Below are positions 17,018 through 25,866 of a stretch of DNA of 64,000 bases, in pieces. Location of the stretch: the NCBI RefSeq assembly GCF_003335505.1, contig NZ_QPEX01000034.1, positions 1 to 64,000 of the forward strand, in the 5' to 3' direction. Source of the DNA: Bremerella cremea. GTDB lineage: Bacteria; Planctomycetota; Planctomycetia; Pirellulales; Pirellulaceae. The notes under the pieces are model-generated. The model was given only the letters and a program-made list of their open reading frames with translations, ran no database searches and was not told the DNA's origin. The position numbers and the translations under genes are program-made. Positions within the stretch are counted from its first letter, which is position 1. Each line of letters opens with the position of its first letter.

Positions 17018-17152
17018 GCATAGCGATGTTGCAGTGGTGCCTACTGGGAGATCCTTCTATGCAATACAATGAACGCAATGGCAGCAATCACTATAATATT
17101 GGCCATCACTAACAATCCCCTCATGCTCCAGTGATCCCCGCCAGTCAGGCTA

Positions 17153-17257
17153 TTGATGTCTGCGCCGGTAATCCAACATAGCAACGGACCGATTTGCCAC
17201 GAATCCAAGAGGGGCTTCTGTTGGTCGCCCGTCTTGGATTCGTGGCGCAGACCTCAA
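17153..17257 (-). mobile_element. MITE-like 105-bp element with terminal inverted repeats, copy 2
   Basis: The ends TTGATGTCTGCGC and GCGCAGACCTCAA form 13-bp inverted repeats with one mismatch. Its reverse complement follows the element at 7002-7102 closely along the whole length. It ends 16 bp from the stop codon of the gene at 17274. Confidence 0.72.
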
Positions 17258-17273
17258 TGGCGGGGGCTGTGTC

Positions 17274-18404
17274 CTATTGGGCAATCTTGGGTGATTGCTT
17301 AATCAGTATATCTGAGTATGGCTTGCTGATCTTTTGGACATCCGTCGTTCCATTGATAGGGTCGATTTCAATGTACGTGTCGCCGGGAATGGCAGAAACG
17401 AAAAACTTAGAATTGGCTATCGGAATATCTAGCTCACATTGAGTGATAAAATAGACTCTGCAGTTCCAACGATTTGGCAACGATGTTTTTCGTAATTCAA
17501 AAGTGAGGGATGGAACGCTATGTGGTACTGGAATTTCTGCCTCGCGATGATCAAAATGAAATGCAATTATATGAGGCTTACCTGTCGAGTTCTTTGTAGT
17601 TACGCGAGCGAAAATTGAGTCTTTATTCGGGTGTATGAGGAAGTGCTGTGTTGCCACACCTCTGTCAATCGAATACATCGTGAAGTTTCCAACCTGTCTT
17701 TGAGTTGCGTTCCCGTTGAACCAAGCGTCCGATCGCGAAAACAACTCTGCGACGCCTTCCCTGGATTGGATTGCCTTTCCCGTTGTACGGGTAATTTGCT
17801 TTGCCTGTCCCTGATAGATAATAGATGCGGCACCTTGAGGGGTCTTGACTTGGCGTATTTCGTTATTTGCGAAGTACTCAGAAATGGATTTGCTACTTCC
17901 GTCAAAATAGATCTCGGTGCGAATCCAAGGCCGTTGTTTAGGAACGTTTAAAGGGTTAATGCCTTGTGGAATCTTTGGTTGCGGCATTTCCAGAAGGCGT
18001 AAGTCAAGCTTATCCAAAAACTCCCACGATGGCTTCGTTTCTTGGACTCTCAATGACTCGTACTTTTCGTAGAACTTTATGACATCTTCAATCGAAGTGA
18101 AGGTAATGCCTTCGACCTCTCTGACTGTAGTTCGCATGTATTCGACGTGGCCGCTAATCGGTACATGGCAACGAGAAGAGAGGTCTACCGCCAGGGAAAA
18201 GGGGAGAGGCGCTAGAGTGGTAGCAACAACATAGCCGATCAAGAAGATGCATGCTCTTAAGCTCAGTTGCCGAAGCAACTGGCAATGCGTTGCAAGATGG
18301 AATAGACAGCTAAAAGTGGTTCCGTGAATCGGCTTCTGCCCGCCACTCCAGTATGAGTGTGTGTTGCCTCGCAAGAGATGCGATGCTGCATATCGCTTGT
18401 TCAT
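17274..18404 (-). CDS. Membrane-anchored or exported hypothetical protein
   Basis: 376 residues; the start is supported by AAGGACC about 8 bp upstream. A hydrophobic segment at about residues 47-70 (LRACIFLIGYVVATTLAPLPF) is either an internal signal anchor or an uncleaved export signal. The large remainder is mixed alpha/beta (YFDGSSKSISEYFANNEIRQV; FARVTTKNSTGKPHIIAFHFDHR) and ends with a beta-rich region. It resembles the many outer-envelope proteins of unknown function in planctomycetes, but I recognise no domain. Fairly low G+C. It stands alone between repeats. Confidence 0.6.
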   Translation of the reverse strand: MNKRYAASHLLRGNTHSYWSGGQKPIHGTTFSCLFHLATHCQLLRQLSLRACIFLIGYVVATTLAPLPFSLAVDLSSRCHVPISGHVEYMRTTVREVEGITFTSIEDVIKFYEKYESLRVQETKPSWEFLDKLDLRLLEMPQPKIPQGINPLNVPKQRPWIRTEIYFDGSSKSISEYFANNEIRQVKTPQGAASIIYQGQAKQITRTTGKAIQSREGVAELFSRSDAWFNGNATQRQVGNFTMYSIDRGVATQHFLIHPNKDSIFARVTTKNSTGKPHIIAFHFDHREAEIPVPHSVPSLTFELRKTSLPNRWNCRVYFITQCELDIPIANSKFFVSAIPGDTYIEIDPINGTTDVQKISKPYSDILIKQSPKIAQ

Positions 18405-18601
18405 TGAACTGGGTCCTTAACACGGGTAATAGGTACGTCCTGGCATTGCGAATACCAGTATTACTTTTTTTCAGAAAAATGAATAGTGCGAGAATTTATC
18501 GTGGTGATGCATGTGTGCAAAATACCAGGCGAGTTACTGACACAGACATGAACAGGGCCACGGCAATGGGGCAACATGAGGCATCAGGGAGTCCTCGGGC
18601 A

Positions 18602-18813
18602 GGTGGCACTGCCTAGTGAAACCTCTCTTTGTGCCACGGTGCCTCTGGCCCGTGTCTGGGAAGCTGAGAAATGCCCAACTAGGCAATCAAGCAGCCAGGG
18701 GCAGACTGGTTTCTGCTGCTCTGGAATCAGAGCCCAAGTATCTTCTGGTAGTCGTGGGCTTCAGGGAGTCGAAACCGTAGCCAGGCCCGGGCAAGATGCC
18801 CGGCGCACCCGGC
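18602..18813 (+). repeat. Interspersed 210-bp repeat, full copy
   Basis: GGTGGCACTGCCTAGTGAAACC at the left; CCCGGGCAAGATGCCCGGCG with CACCCGG at the right. It lies between two convergent or unrelated gene ends in the island. Confidence 0.87.
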
Positions 18814-18850
18814 GGAGACAAAAAATTCCGGACACCCTTTTCTTCTCCAA

Positions 18851-19465
18851 TCAATGCCCCCCTTCACCTTTACTTTCCCCGATATCTGAGTCACCCAGTT
18901 CCTTCTCAAGCTGATCTATCGCGGCATTCAAACAATCATCAAATTGAGAGGGGCCACTTCCAAGTTTTGAACGAAGGAGCGGCAAATACTTGACCCCTTC
19001 TCCTCCGATGTTTCCGATCGTCTGTGCAGAAAACCACGTAGAATCGTTACCTGGACTTGCATCGCGCACCTCTTGTGCGAGTCGATCGAGCGCGGGTGCG
19101 GCCGTTGGTCCAAGTCGGCTCAAACTAAGTGCAGCCTCGCGTCTAACGTACCCATCTTCCGAACCCAACAGTAACACCAATTCAGAAACAGCTGGCGCTG
19201 CCAATTCACCCAACGTTCCGATAACACCCGTAGCACGAGACGCAGCAAAGCTATCATTAGAGTGCGCAATCCTGACAAGTTCAGCAAGCGCCTCTACGCC
19301 GTCCTCACCGGTTCTTACGCGCTCACCCAAGGCGTCAACACGCTTCGACTTTTCCTCGCGAGACTCAGCGCAACCCGAAACCTCTGACAAAAGTAAGAAC
19401 AGAAGGCAAAACAGCAGGGGTGCGAGTCCGCTCACCCAACGTTTGCGATGTTGTCCCTTTTCCAT
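18851..19465 (-). CDS. HEAT-repeat lipoprotein
   Basis: 204 residues from the ATG at 19465; the longer frame adds 31 residues before the signal peptide and is rejected. The signal peptide has a long hydrophobic core (LAPLLFCLLFLLLSEVSGC) with a lipobox Cys at about 31. Residues about 60-160 form HEAT-like or PBS-lyase-like helical repeats (GVIGTLGELAAPAVSELVLLLGSEDGYVRREAALSLSRLG split across two repeats). Such scaffolds mediate protein contacts; the partner is unknown. The C-terminus is acidic. Confidence 0.75.
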   Translation of the reverse strand: MEKGQHRKRWVSGLAPLLFCLLFLLLSEVSGCAESREEKSKRVDALGERVRTGEDGVEALAELVRIAHSNDSFAASRATGVIGTLGELAAPAVSELVLLLGSEDGYVRREAALSLSRLGPTAAPALDRLAQEVRDASPGNDSTWFSAQTIGNIGGEGVKYLPLLRSKLGSGPSQFDDCLNAAIDQLEKELGDSDIGESKGEGGH

Positions 19466-19716
19466 ATTTCTCACTTTAAATTCTTCAGGACTTGGGACGG
19501 TTTCCCGACATATCGGAATAAATTTCTTCAATCCAGTTTTTAGGAAATGTGTCGCCACCTGTATCTACAGGATTAGGTGTTTTCAGCTTTTCATAGAACC
19601 CGTTATACCTGACTCTTATGTTACCGAAATACTGAGTCCAAATATTCTTCTGCTCCTAATTTCCTGCCATATATGCCCCAAAGTCATTCAGTAACCCCAC
19701 TTTTCGATCGATCGGC

Positions 19717-19929
19717 GGTTGGCGCTGGCGAATGAAATCTCTTTGTGTGCCACGGTGCCTCTGGCCCGTGTCTGGGAAGCAGGGACATGCCCAACCAGAC
19801 AAGCAACCAGCCAGAGTCAGACTGGTTTCTACTGCACTGAAATCAGAGCCCAGCATCTTCTAGCAAGCTTAGCCTTAAGGCAAGCGAAACGGCATCCCAA
19901 CCCGGGCAAGATGCCCGGAGCACCCGGTG
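19717..19929 (+). repeat. Interspersed 210-bp repeat, last copy of the cluster
   Basis: Full copy, near-identical to 16556-16769 with the shared right flank (GGATTCTTC..CATAGC..CCCTTTGCG). It lies 130 bp upstream of the DmpA-family gene start. Confidence 0.88.
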
Positions 19930-20059
19930 GATTCTTCGCTATCATAGCCTCCCCTTTGCGCAATTGGTGGATGGCATCCCCCGCCTTGGTAGACTACGCT
20001 GCAAGTGGTCCCTTTTTCCCGGGGCTACTTGGAATACTTTGCTTCTGGATAGGCTGTCG

Positions 20060-21235
20060 ATGGTCCTTCGTGTTTGTTTTTTGCTGTTAGGAATGATGAC
20101 CAGTTTGTCTCACGTCGTTTCTGCTGCTGAGCCGCCGTCGCGTCCTCGGGGGCGAGACTTGGGGGTGGCTCCTGGCGTGTTCGCGCCGGGGCCGTTCAAT
20201 GCCGTGACCGATGTCGCTGGCGTGCAGGTCGGTCAGGTCACGCTGATTGAAGGAGACAACATTCGCACCGGCGTCACGGCCATCATTCCGCACGAAGGGA
20301 ACCTCTTTCAGCAGAAGACGCCAGCGGCCGTATTCATTGGCAACGCCTTCGGCAAGCTGGCCGGTTCGACTCAGGTCGAAGAACTTGGCAACCTTGAAAC
20401 GCCCATCATTCTGACCAACACGCTTTCGGTCGGCACGGCGGTCGACTCGGTGGTGAAGTGGACCCTCGCTCAGCCAGGCAACGAGAACGTTCGTAGCGTG
20501 AACGCGCTGGTCGGCGAAACGAACGATGGCGGGCTCAACGATATTCGCGGGCAGCACGTTCGCACCGCGCATGTGATGCAGGCGATCGAGTCCGCTACCT
20601 CGGGCCAGGTCGCTGAAGGCAACGTCGGGGCTGGCACCGGCTGCATTGCTTTCGGCTGGAAGGGAGGCATCGGTACGTCTAGTCGCGTGCTCCCCCAGCA
20701 GTACGGCGGTTACACGGTGGGTGTGCTGGTGCAAGCGAACTTCGGCGGCGTGCTCCAGGTCGATGGTATTCCGCTGGGCAAGGTGATGGGCAAACATGCC
20801 TTCGCCGACAAACCACAGCCCAGCCCCCCTGCCCCGCTGAAACCAGGGGACGGTTCGTGCATGATCGTCGTCGCGACGGATGCCCCGCTCGACGCCAGAA
20901 ATTTGAAACGCCTCGCCGCGCGGGCCTTGTTCGGCCTGGCCCGGACTGGCTCGTCGTATACCAACGGCAGCGGCGACTTCGCGATCGCCTTTTCAACCCA
21001 TCCAGATCTCCGCGTCGCTTACGGCGAAGAAGAAGTTCAAACCCAGCCCACACTCCCCAACGACGCCGTCTCGCCCCTGTTCCAAGCGGCGCTCGAATCA
21101 ACCGAAGAAGCGGTCTACAACGCCCTGCTCAAAGCGAACACGATGCAAGGCCGCGATGCCCGCACGGTGGAAGCCTTGCCACTGGAACCGCTACGGACGT
21201 TGCTTCAGAAACGAGAACAGATGCTCGCCGAGTAG
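20060..21235 (+). CDS. P1/DmpA-family (S58) aminopeptidase, exported
   Basis: 391 residues from the ATG at 20060, which gives a signal peptide (LRVCFLLLGMMTSLSHVVSA-AE); a start 32 codons upstream would not. DmpA-family landmarks: RDLGVAPGVFAPGPFNAVTDV, VGETNDGGLNDIRG, GCIAFGWKGGIGTSSR, and DGSCMIVVATDAPL with the nucleophile Ser266 preceded by the autoproteolytic Gly. The family are Ntn-like N-terminal-nucleophile peptidases that self-cleave to an alpha/beta heterodimer and release N-terminal residues from D- or L-amino-acid peptides. Inference: periplasmic peptide turnover. It is a single gene. Confidence 0.9.
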   Translation: MVLRVCFLLLGMMTSLSHVVSAAEPPSRPRGRDLGVAPGVFAPGPFNAVTDVAGVQVGQVTLIEGDNIRTGVTAIIPHEGNLFQQKTPAAVFIGNAFGKLAGSTQVEELGNLETPIILTNTLSVGTAVDSVVKWTLAQPGNENVRSVNALVGETNDGGLNDIRGQHVRTAHVMQAIESATSGQVAEGNVGAGTGCIAFGWKGGIGTSSRVLPQQYGGYTVGVLVQANFGGVLQVDGIPLGKVMGKHAFADKPQPSPPAPLKPGDGSCMIVVATDAPLDARNLKRLAARALFGLARTGSSYTNGSGDFAIAFSTHPDLRVAYGEEEVQTQPTLPNDAVSPLFQAALESTEEAVYNALLKANTMQGRDARTVEALPLEPLRTLLQKREQMLAE

Positions 21236-21299
21236 GTGTTGCCAGGTGCTAGGTCGCCGCTGCCCCGGATTGTTTTTCACGGGTACGCCCACCGACGTA

Positions 21300-21875
21300 C
21301 TATTATCGCAAGGACGAGTACTTCGAAGGCGAGCCCCTTCCAAGGCCCAACAGGCCGGCCGTCAACAACCAGGGACAGAAGCCCTTGGTAGAGAGCTATT
21401 ATTCCAAGGACAAGTGCTTCGAAGGCGAGCCTCTTCCAAGGCCCAACAGACCGGCCGTCAACAACCAGGGACAGAAGCCTTTGGTAGAGAGCTATTGTCC
21501 CAAGGACGAGTGCTTCCAAGGCGTGCCCCTTCCAAGGCCCAACGGGCCGGCCTTCAACAACCAGGGACAGAAGCCTTTGGTAGAGAGCTATTATCCCAAG
21601 GACGAGTGCTTCCAAGGCGTGTCTCTACCAAGGCCCAACAGACCGGCCGTCAACAACCAGGGACAGAAGCCTTTGGTAGAGAGCTATTATCCCAAGGACA
21701 AGTGCTTCGAAGGCGAGCCTCTTCCAAGGCCCAACAGACCGGCCGTCAACAACCAGGGACAGAAGCCTTTGGTAGAGAGCTATTATCCCAAGGACGAGTG
21801 CTTCCAAGGCGTGCCCTTCCAAGGCCCAACGGGCCGGCCGTCAATAGCCAGGGGCGGAAGCCCCTGGTAGAGAGT
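21300..21875. repeat. Tandem array of six 96-bp units
   Basis: Unit starts (CTATTAT or variant) fall at 21300, 21396, 21492, 21588, 21684 and 21780, an exact 96-bp period; the sixth unit has lost one base. Each unit contains a degenerate version of the REP-like palindrome (GGCCCAACGGGCCGGCCGTC; CCAGGGACAGAAGCCTTTGG) plus a 40-bp spacer (CCAAGGACGAGTGCTTCCAA). The last unit ends in the intact form CCAGGGGCGGAAGCCCCTGG seen around the transposase at 29.7 kb. Confidence 0.9.
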
Positions 21876-21892
21876 TTCTGAAAAAGTTCTAA

Positions 21893-21920
21893 GCCCCGAA
21901 GGGGCGTTCGTCGTGATAAA
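21893..21920. repeat. REP-like short palindrome
   Basis: AGCCCCGAAGGGGCGTTCGTCGTG matches the second palindrome type (GCCCCAACGGGGCGGCCGTAGTC) found on the outer side of the arrays at 29.7 and 31.1 kb. Confidence 0.65.
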
Positions 21921-22173
21921 TATCGAGCTACGGTTGCCCTCTAGGGGCTGGGAATCGGCGTTCACCTTGGCAGGCAGGCGACCAGGCAAGCCGTTGGGCT
22001 GCTGTTTCCTTTCGCATTGGCGTAGCGAATGGGGCGGGGGATGTGCCCTCTCCAGATTATCTCTCTCGCTGAAGGGGCGGCACGCGAGTTGCTTTGTAGT
22101 TAACTTGGCTAGGCGTTACGCACCTGGCAAAGTTGTTTCCTGAAGCTTCGTAACCAGCGGTGAATTGCCCCCG

Positions 22174-23130
22174 ATGATTGTCAACAAGAACCTCGACTGG
22201 CGACACGTTCTCTTCTATACGTGGAAGAGTTTGCTTTATTTTGTCTTTCTGTCGATCGCTGTGTATACGCTGCATCACGTGTATGACATGGAGAAGTTGA
22301 CGGTTCCCTTTAACGTGGTGGCCCTACTCAGCACGGCCTTGGCAATCTTTCTCGGTTTCAAAAACAACAGCGCTTACGATCGTTGGTGGGAAGCTCGTAA
22401 AATCTGGGGCCTGCTGGTCAATTACAGTCGGGCTTGGGGGCGTGAAGTATTGACCCTCAGTCAACATCCCGACGGTAAACCGAACGAAGAACTTTCGGCC
22501 TGGCAGCGGCGACTTATCTATCGCCATATCGCGTTCGTCCATGCGCTGCGGGTTTTCCTGCGGCATCGTCACGCTTACAACGAGAACGGCGAAGAATGGA
22601 TGAAAACTACGAACGACTACGCCGACATTCGCCCGTTTTTGTCCGAAGCGGAAGCGAACGAAGTGCTGCGAAAAAATAACCCGCCCAACTATCTGCTGTT
22701 AATCCAAGGGCAAGAGTTGAAAGAAGCCTATCAAAAGGGCTGGCTGTCGGACTATCGCTTTGTGCAGCTTGACGAAACGCTGACCGAGTTCAACAACCAC
22801 CAAGGGAAAAGCGAGCGGATTAAGAACACCCCTTTCCCGCGACCGTACAGTTTCTTCTCGCGGGTGTTCGTTTATCTGCACGGCACGCTGGTTCCGTTTG
22901 CGTTTGTCGAAGAGTTGGGTTTGCTGAACATTCCGCTGGCGTTGTTGATTAACTTCATTTTCTTAAGCCTCGATCAAATCGGCGAAACGACCGAAGACCC
23001 CTTCGAGAACCGCCCCAGCGATACCCCGCTCACTGCGATCAGCCGGACGATCGAAGGCAACCTGAAAGAGATGCTCGGCGAAACCCAAATGCCCGCCAAG
23101 CCGGAACAAGTCGACGGTGTGGTGTTGTAG
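22174..23130 (+). CDS. Bestrophin-family channel protein
   Basis: 318 residues; the ATG at 22174 is preferred over a TTG three codons upstream, with GGTGA as the ribosome site. Bestrophin hallmarks are the N-terminal membrane helices (VLFYTWKSLLYFVFLSIAVY), FKNNSAYDRWWEARKIWG, and the C-terminal GLLNIPLALLINFIFLSLDQIGE and EDPFENRPSDTPL segments. Bacterial bestrophins form pentameric ion channels in the inner membrane; ion selectivity cannot be read here. Single gene, followed by a perfect inverted repeat. Confidence 0.9.
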   Translation: MIVNKNLDWRHVLFYTWKSLLYFVFLSIAVYTLHHVYDMEKLTVPFNVVALLSTALAIFLGFKNNSAYDRWWEARKIWGLLVNYSRAWGREVLTLSQHPDGKPNEELSAWQRRLIYRHIAFVHALRVFLRHRHAYNENGEEWMKTTNDYADIRPFLSEAEANEVLRKNNPPNYLLLIQGQELKEAYQKGWLSDYRFVQLDETLTEFNNHQGKSERIKNTPFPRPYSFFSRVFVYLHGTLVPFAFVEELGLLNIPLALLINFIFLSLDQIGETTEDPFENRPSDTPLTAISRTIEGNLKEMLGETQMPAKPEQVDGVVL

Positions 23131-23155
23131 CACGCTTTTACGTGTCTTAACAACT

Positions 23156-23195
23156 CTTAACCGCAGTCTTCGCAGCATGAACGACTGCGGTTAAG
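23156..23195. terminator. Perfect 13-bp inverted repeat after the bestrophin gene
   Basis: CTTAACCGCAGTC (23156-23168) and GACTGCGGTTAAG (23183-23195) flank a 14-nt loop 25 bp after the stop. No T-run follows, so it is either a weak bidirectional terminator or a stabilising 3' stem. Confidence 0.55.
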
Positions 23196-23440
23196 TCACG
23201 GCTGTCTTGAAAGGTCAGGCCGGTTACCATTTGCTCGCCACGCAAGCAGAAAAGTAGCAGACGGACAAATGATCAAAAGTCGACTGCTACTGCAGCGGCA
23301 GAGTGCTGGGTTGGGGGAATTGCTCTGCGGTTTCTGGTAACCTAGCATCCTTCAGGGGATAACACCTTTCTGCTCGGCATTGGTCGTCCTCGCTAACTTA
23401 CAGAACCGTTTGCGACTTGCGAGGAATACGCGTACCTACG

Positions 23441-24031
23441 ATGCCAACGCCTGAACCTGAAAATCCGTTTCAGTCGCCGGAAACCGTTTCGCAGGACGCG
23501 GATGTTAAGTCGCAGGAAGCCTTGAGGGTGGCCACCCTCAAGGCAGCGATCCGGTGGTTCTTGATCTGCGGAATCAGTGCGGCGCCTAGTTGGATAATCG
23601 CGGCTGAAGCGACGTGGCCTTCCCAGGCGGGAATGGCAACCGGCGTGCTTATCTTCATGGTTGGTTATACGCTGGTGGACGTGTCGACACGCAACCATCC
23701 CCTCCGCCAGCGTAGTGATGTCAAAATAACTCTGGCGGTTACTTACGGAACCAGGATTGCGATTTCGCTTCTGTTTCCGGTTGGTTTCTTTGTCGATATA
23801 ATGTGCGGTGTTTTCGCGGTTTCAGTTACCGGTTTTTTATTCCATGCCAACTTCGATATAGATGCTCCTATCGTGGGATTCTTTCAAACGCTCGTAACCA
23901 CACTCATTCAGGGGTGCCTGCTCAACGGAGTCTTGGCAGTTTATGGTCTCTTGATCTACGGCATCTTCCGATTTGCTGTAGGAAGCGGACTTGAAGGTAC
24001 CAAGTATCGTCGGCGCGGCTACGGTAAGTAG
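23441..24031 (+). CDS. Membrane protein with four predicted helices, unknown
   Basis: 196 residues. The ATG at 23441 starts MPTPEPENPFQSPE, the polar NP(F/Y)QSP N-terminus common in planctomycete membrane proteins; an upstream start adds eight residues. Hydrophobic segments lie at about residues 38-57, 65-82, 100-130 and 150-180, and the C-terminus is basic (KYRRRGYGK). No catalytic motif is visible. The acetyltransferase follows 55 bp later on the same strand and may be cotranscribed. Confidence 0.65.
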   Translation: MPTPEPENPFQSPETVSQDADVKSQEALRVATLKAAIRWFLICGISAAPSWIIAAEATWPSQAGMATGVLIFMVGYTLVDVSTRNHPLRQRSDVKITLAVTYGTRIAISLLFPVGFFVDIMCGVFAVSVTGFLFHANFDIDAPIVGFFQTLVTTLIQGCLLNGVLAVYGLLIYGIFRFAVGSGLEGTKYRRRGYGK

Positions 24032-24085
24032 CTGGTTCTCGGCCCGCGCAGCGGACCCTACTGAAGTTTGGAGCAACGTTCCTTC

Positions 24086-24523
24086 ATGTTCACTCTTCGC
24101 CCTTCTCGTCCTAGCGATGTCGAGCGTGTCGTTGAAATTTGGTGTCAGGCGGTCGATGCCACGCACGACTTTCTGCGTGCTGAAGATCGTCTCGCTCTCG
24201 AACAGGAAGTTCGCGGCTTCTTCGCCACCGCACCGCTGACCCTCGCCGTCGATACGGACGATAACCCACTGGGCTTCATGCTGGTGCAAGACGGCAACAT
24301 GGATGCCTTGTTCATCGATCCTCACCAGCACGGGCGAGGCATTGGCAAGGCGTTAGTTGCCGAGGCCTTACGGCAGCATCCGCAATTGACGACCGACGTC
24401 AACGAGCAAAACCAAGCCGCCGCCGCGTTCTACGCGCATCTAGGCTTCGTGCCCACCGGCCGTTCGGAAGTCGACGGCCAAGGTCGCCCCTACCCGCTGA
24501 TTCATCTGCGTTACGCGCGATAG
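24086..24523 (+). CDS. yjaB: GNAT-family N-acetyltransferase, YjaB-like
   Basis: 145 residues from the ATG at 24086. It follows E. coli YjaB along its whole length as I recall it: IWCQAVDATHDFL near the N-terminus, GFMLVQDGNMDALFIDP, the acetyl-CoA pyrophosphate loop HGRGIGKALV, TTDVNEQNQAAAAFY and GRSEVDGQGRPYPLIHL. YjaB is reported as an acetyl-CoA-dependent protein-lysine acetyltransferase; the substrate here is unknown. It ends in a 13-bp tail-to-tail overlap with the MocR gene. Confidence 0.88.
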   Translation: MFTLRPSRPSDVERVVEIWCQAVDATHDFLRAEDRLALEQEVRGFFATAPLTLAVDTDDNPLGFMLVQDGNMDALFIDPHQHGRGIGKALVAEALRQHPQLTTDVNEQNQAAAAFYAHLGFVPTGRSEVDGQGRPYPLIHLRYAR

Positions 24524-25866
24524 CACTCGGTAACCCAGGCCAGGGCTTGTTCCAGTGTGGGTACCGAGACAGCACCACCCAGGCACAAGCGGAACGCATT
24601 CGGCGAGATCGGGTCGGTGCGAAAAGCTTCGACCGAGACCGCGCCAATGCCGAAACCTCGCAGCGTTTCGACCATCCGTTTGGCCGAAGTCGTCTCCGGG
24701 GCAGTGACCCAAGCGTGGAAACAATGCTCGGCGGTTTGGACTTTTTCCTTGGGAATCGCCGGCAGCAGCAGCTTACGGCGCCGACGCGTTTCGTGGCGGA
24801 TGCCAGCCAAGATCTTGTCGGCCAAGCCACTTTCGATCCACTGGGTGACAATGGCGGTGGTAATTGGCGAGGCCATCACCGACACGGCCCGCAATCGCTC
24901 GGACACGCCCAAGGTCTTGCGGGCAATTGGCACCAGCAAGTTGGCGATTCGTAACCCAGGGGCCATACATTTGGCCAGTCCACCCACGTAGTACGTCTGC
25001 TCTGGGGCCAGCATCACGAAAGCCGGAGGGGGTTTGACCGGCAAGAAACCGTAGGCGTCGTCTTCGATAATCGGAATCCCAAACTGGCGGGCCACTTTCA
25101 CCAAGTCGAGCCGCCGCTGCAGCGGAATCGTGGCAGTGGTCGGGTTATGCAGCGTTGGGTTCAAGTAGATCGCCCGCACCCCTTTTTGTTCGATCGTGCG
25201 AGCCAGAGCATCAGGCAGCATCCCTTCGCGGTCGGCAGGTATCCCCTGAACTTTTCGTCCCAGCAAACTGGCAATGCCAAACAAGCCTGGGTAGGTCAGC
25301 TGATCGCACGCAATCGCTCCGCCAGCGGCCAGTTCGGCAGAAAGAATCGCGGTGAGCGCGGCGTGGGCTCCGGTGGTGATGTGCAGCGAATGATTCTCGA
25401 CCACAATCCCGCGGCGCGACATCCAATTGAAAGCAGCCGCTTTGTCGCGGGCATCGCCTCCTTCCGGCTGATACCGCAAGATTTGCGGAAACGCTTCCAG
25501 GGCGGTCGCAGCCGAGCGTTTCATCGCTTCCAGCAGCTCTACCGGAAGATCAGGCGGCTGGTTCATGCTGCGATCGACGACATCGGTTCGCGTCGCTGAT
25601 GTGGCCTCCGAGGACGACACCGCGCGGACAAAAGTGCCAGACCCGACGCGTGATTCTACATGCCCGCAACTGGCCGCCGTGGCATAACCGCGGGCGATTG
25701 TGGTGACATCCAGATTCAACCGTTTGGCAAGTTGCCGCTGGGTGGGCAAATGATCGCCCGGCAAAAGCGTCCCTTCGGCGATGTCCTCGGCAATCGACTG
25801 GGCGATCGCTTCAAACAAAGGAAGGTCGGTGGCTTCAATTCGAGGAATCCAATCGGTGCGGCGCAT
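24511..25866 (-). CDS. MocR/PdxR-type regulator: GntR helix-turn-helix fused to aminotransferase fold
   Basis: 451 residues. Residues about 14-80 are a GntR winged helix (AIAQSIAEDIAEGTLLPGDHLPTQRQLAKRLNLDVTTI region). Residues about 110-450 are a fold-type I aminotransferase domain with LNPTLHNPTT, IIEDDAYG (PLP-binding Asp) and GGLAKCMAPGLRIA carrying the Schiff-base Lys. MocR proteins bind PLP and usually regulate a neighbouring vitamin B6 or amino-acid gene. Here the divergent gene starts 232 bp away and encodes sulfite reductase, so it may control that gene (inference). Confidence 0.9.
   Translation of the reverse strand: MRRTDWIPRIEATDLPLFEAIAQSIAEDIAEGTLLPGDHLPTQRQLAKRLNLDVTTIARGYATAASCGHVESRVGSGTFVRAVSSSEATSATRTDVVDRSMNQPPDLPVELLEAMKRSAATALEAFPQILRYQPEGGDARDKAAAFNWMSRRGIVVENHSLHITTGAHAALTAILSAELAAGGAIACDQLTYPGLFGIASLLGRKVQGIPADREGMLPDALARTIEQKGVRAIYLNPTLHNPTTATIPLQRRLDLVKVARQFGIPIIEDDAYGFLPVKPPPAFVMLAPEQTYYVGGLAKCMAPGLRIANLLVPIARKTLGVSERLRAVSVMASPITTAIVTQWIESGLADKILAGIRHETRRRRKLLLPAIPKEKVQTAEHCFHAWVTAPETTSAKRMVETLRGFGIGAVSVEAFRTDPISPNAFRLCLGGAVSVPTLEQALAWVTECYRA

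Larger units (their letters stand above)
16491..17273. other. 783-bp gap made mostly of repeats
   Basis: Contains two full copies of the 210-bp repeat and one MITE-like element. About 130 bp between 17018 and 17152 is unexplained. Frames in this gap are repeat translations and not genes. Confidence 0.75.
21236..22173. other. 938-bp gap dominated by a tandem repeat array
   Basis: It contains six 96-bp units, a REP-like palindrome and about 240 bp of unassigned sequence before the bestrophin gene. Frames through the array are open on both strands because the period is a multiple of three; none is supported as a gene. Confidence 0.7.

Noticed and set aside
16514..17023. 169-codon forward frame
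   Set aside because: Spans two copies of the 210-bp repeat; internal peptide duplication (CLWPVSWEAxTCPT) simply reflects the DNA repeat.
19719..20090. 123-codon forward frame before the DmpA gene
   Set aside because: Its first half is repeat sequence and its second half overlaps the real signal peptide region in another frame.
21156..21881. Long frames (two forward, others reverse) through the 96-bp array
   Set aside because: Open only because the unit length is a multiple of three and contains no stops; the units are degenerate REP palindromes, with no ribosome site or signal peptide.
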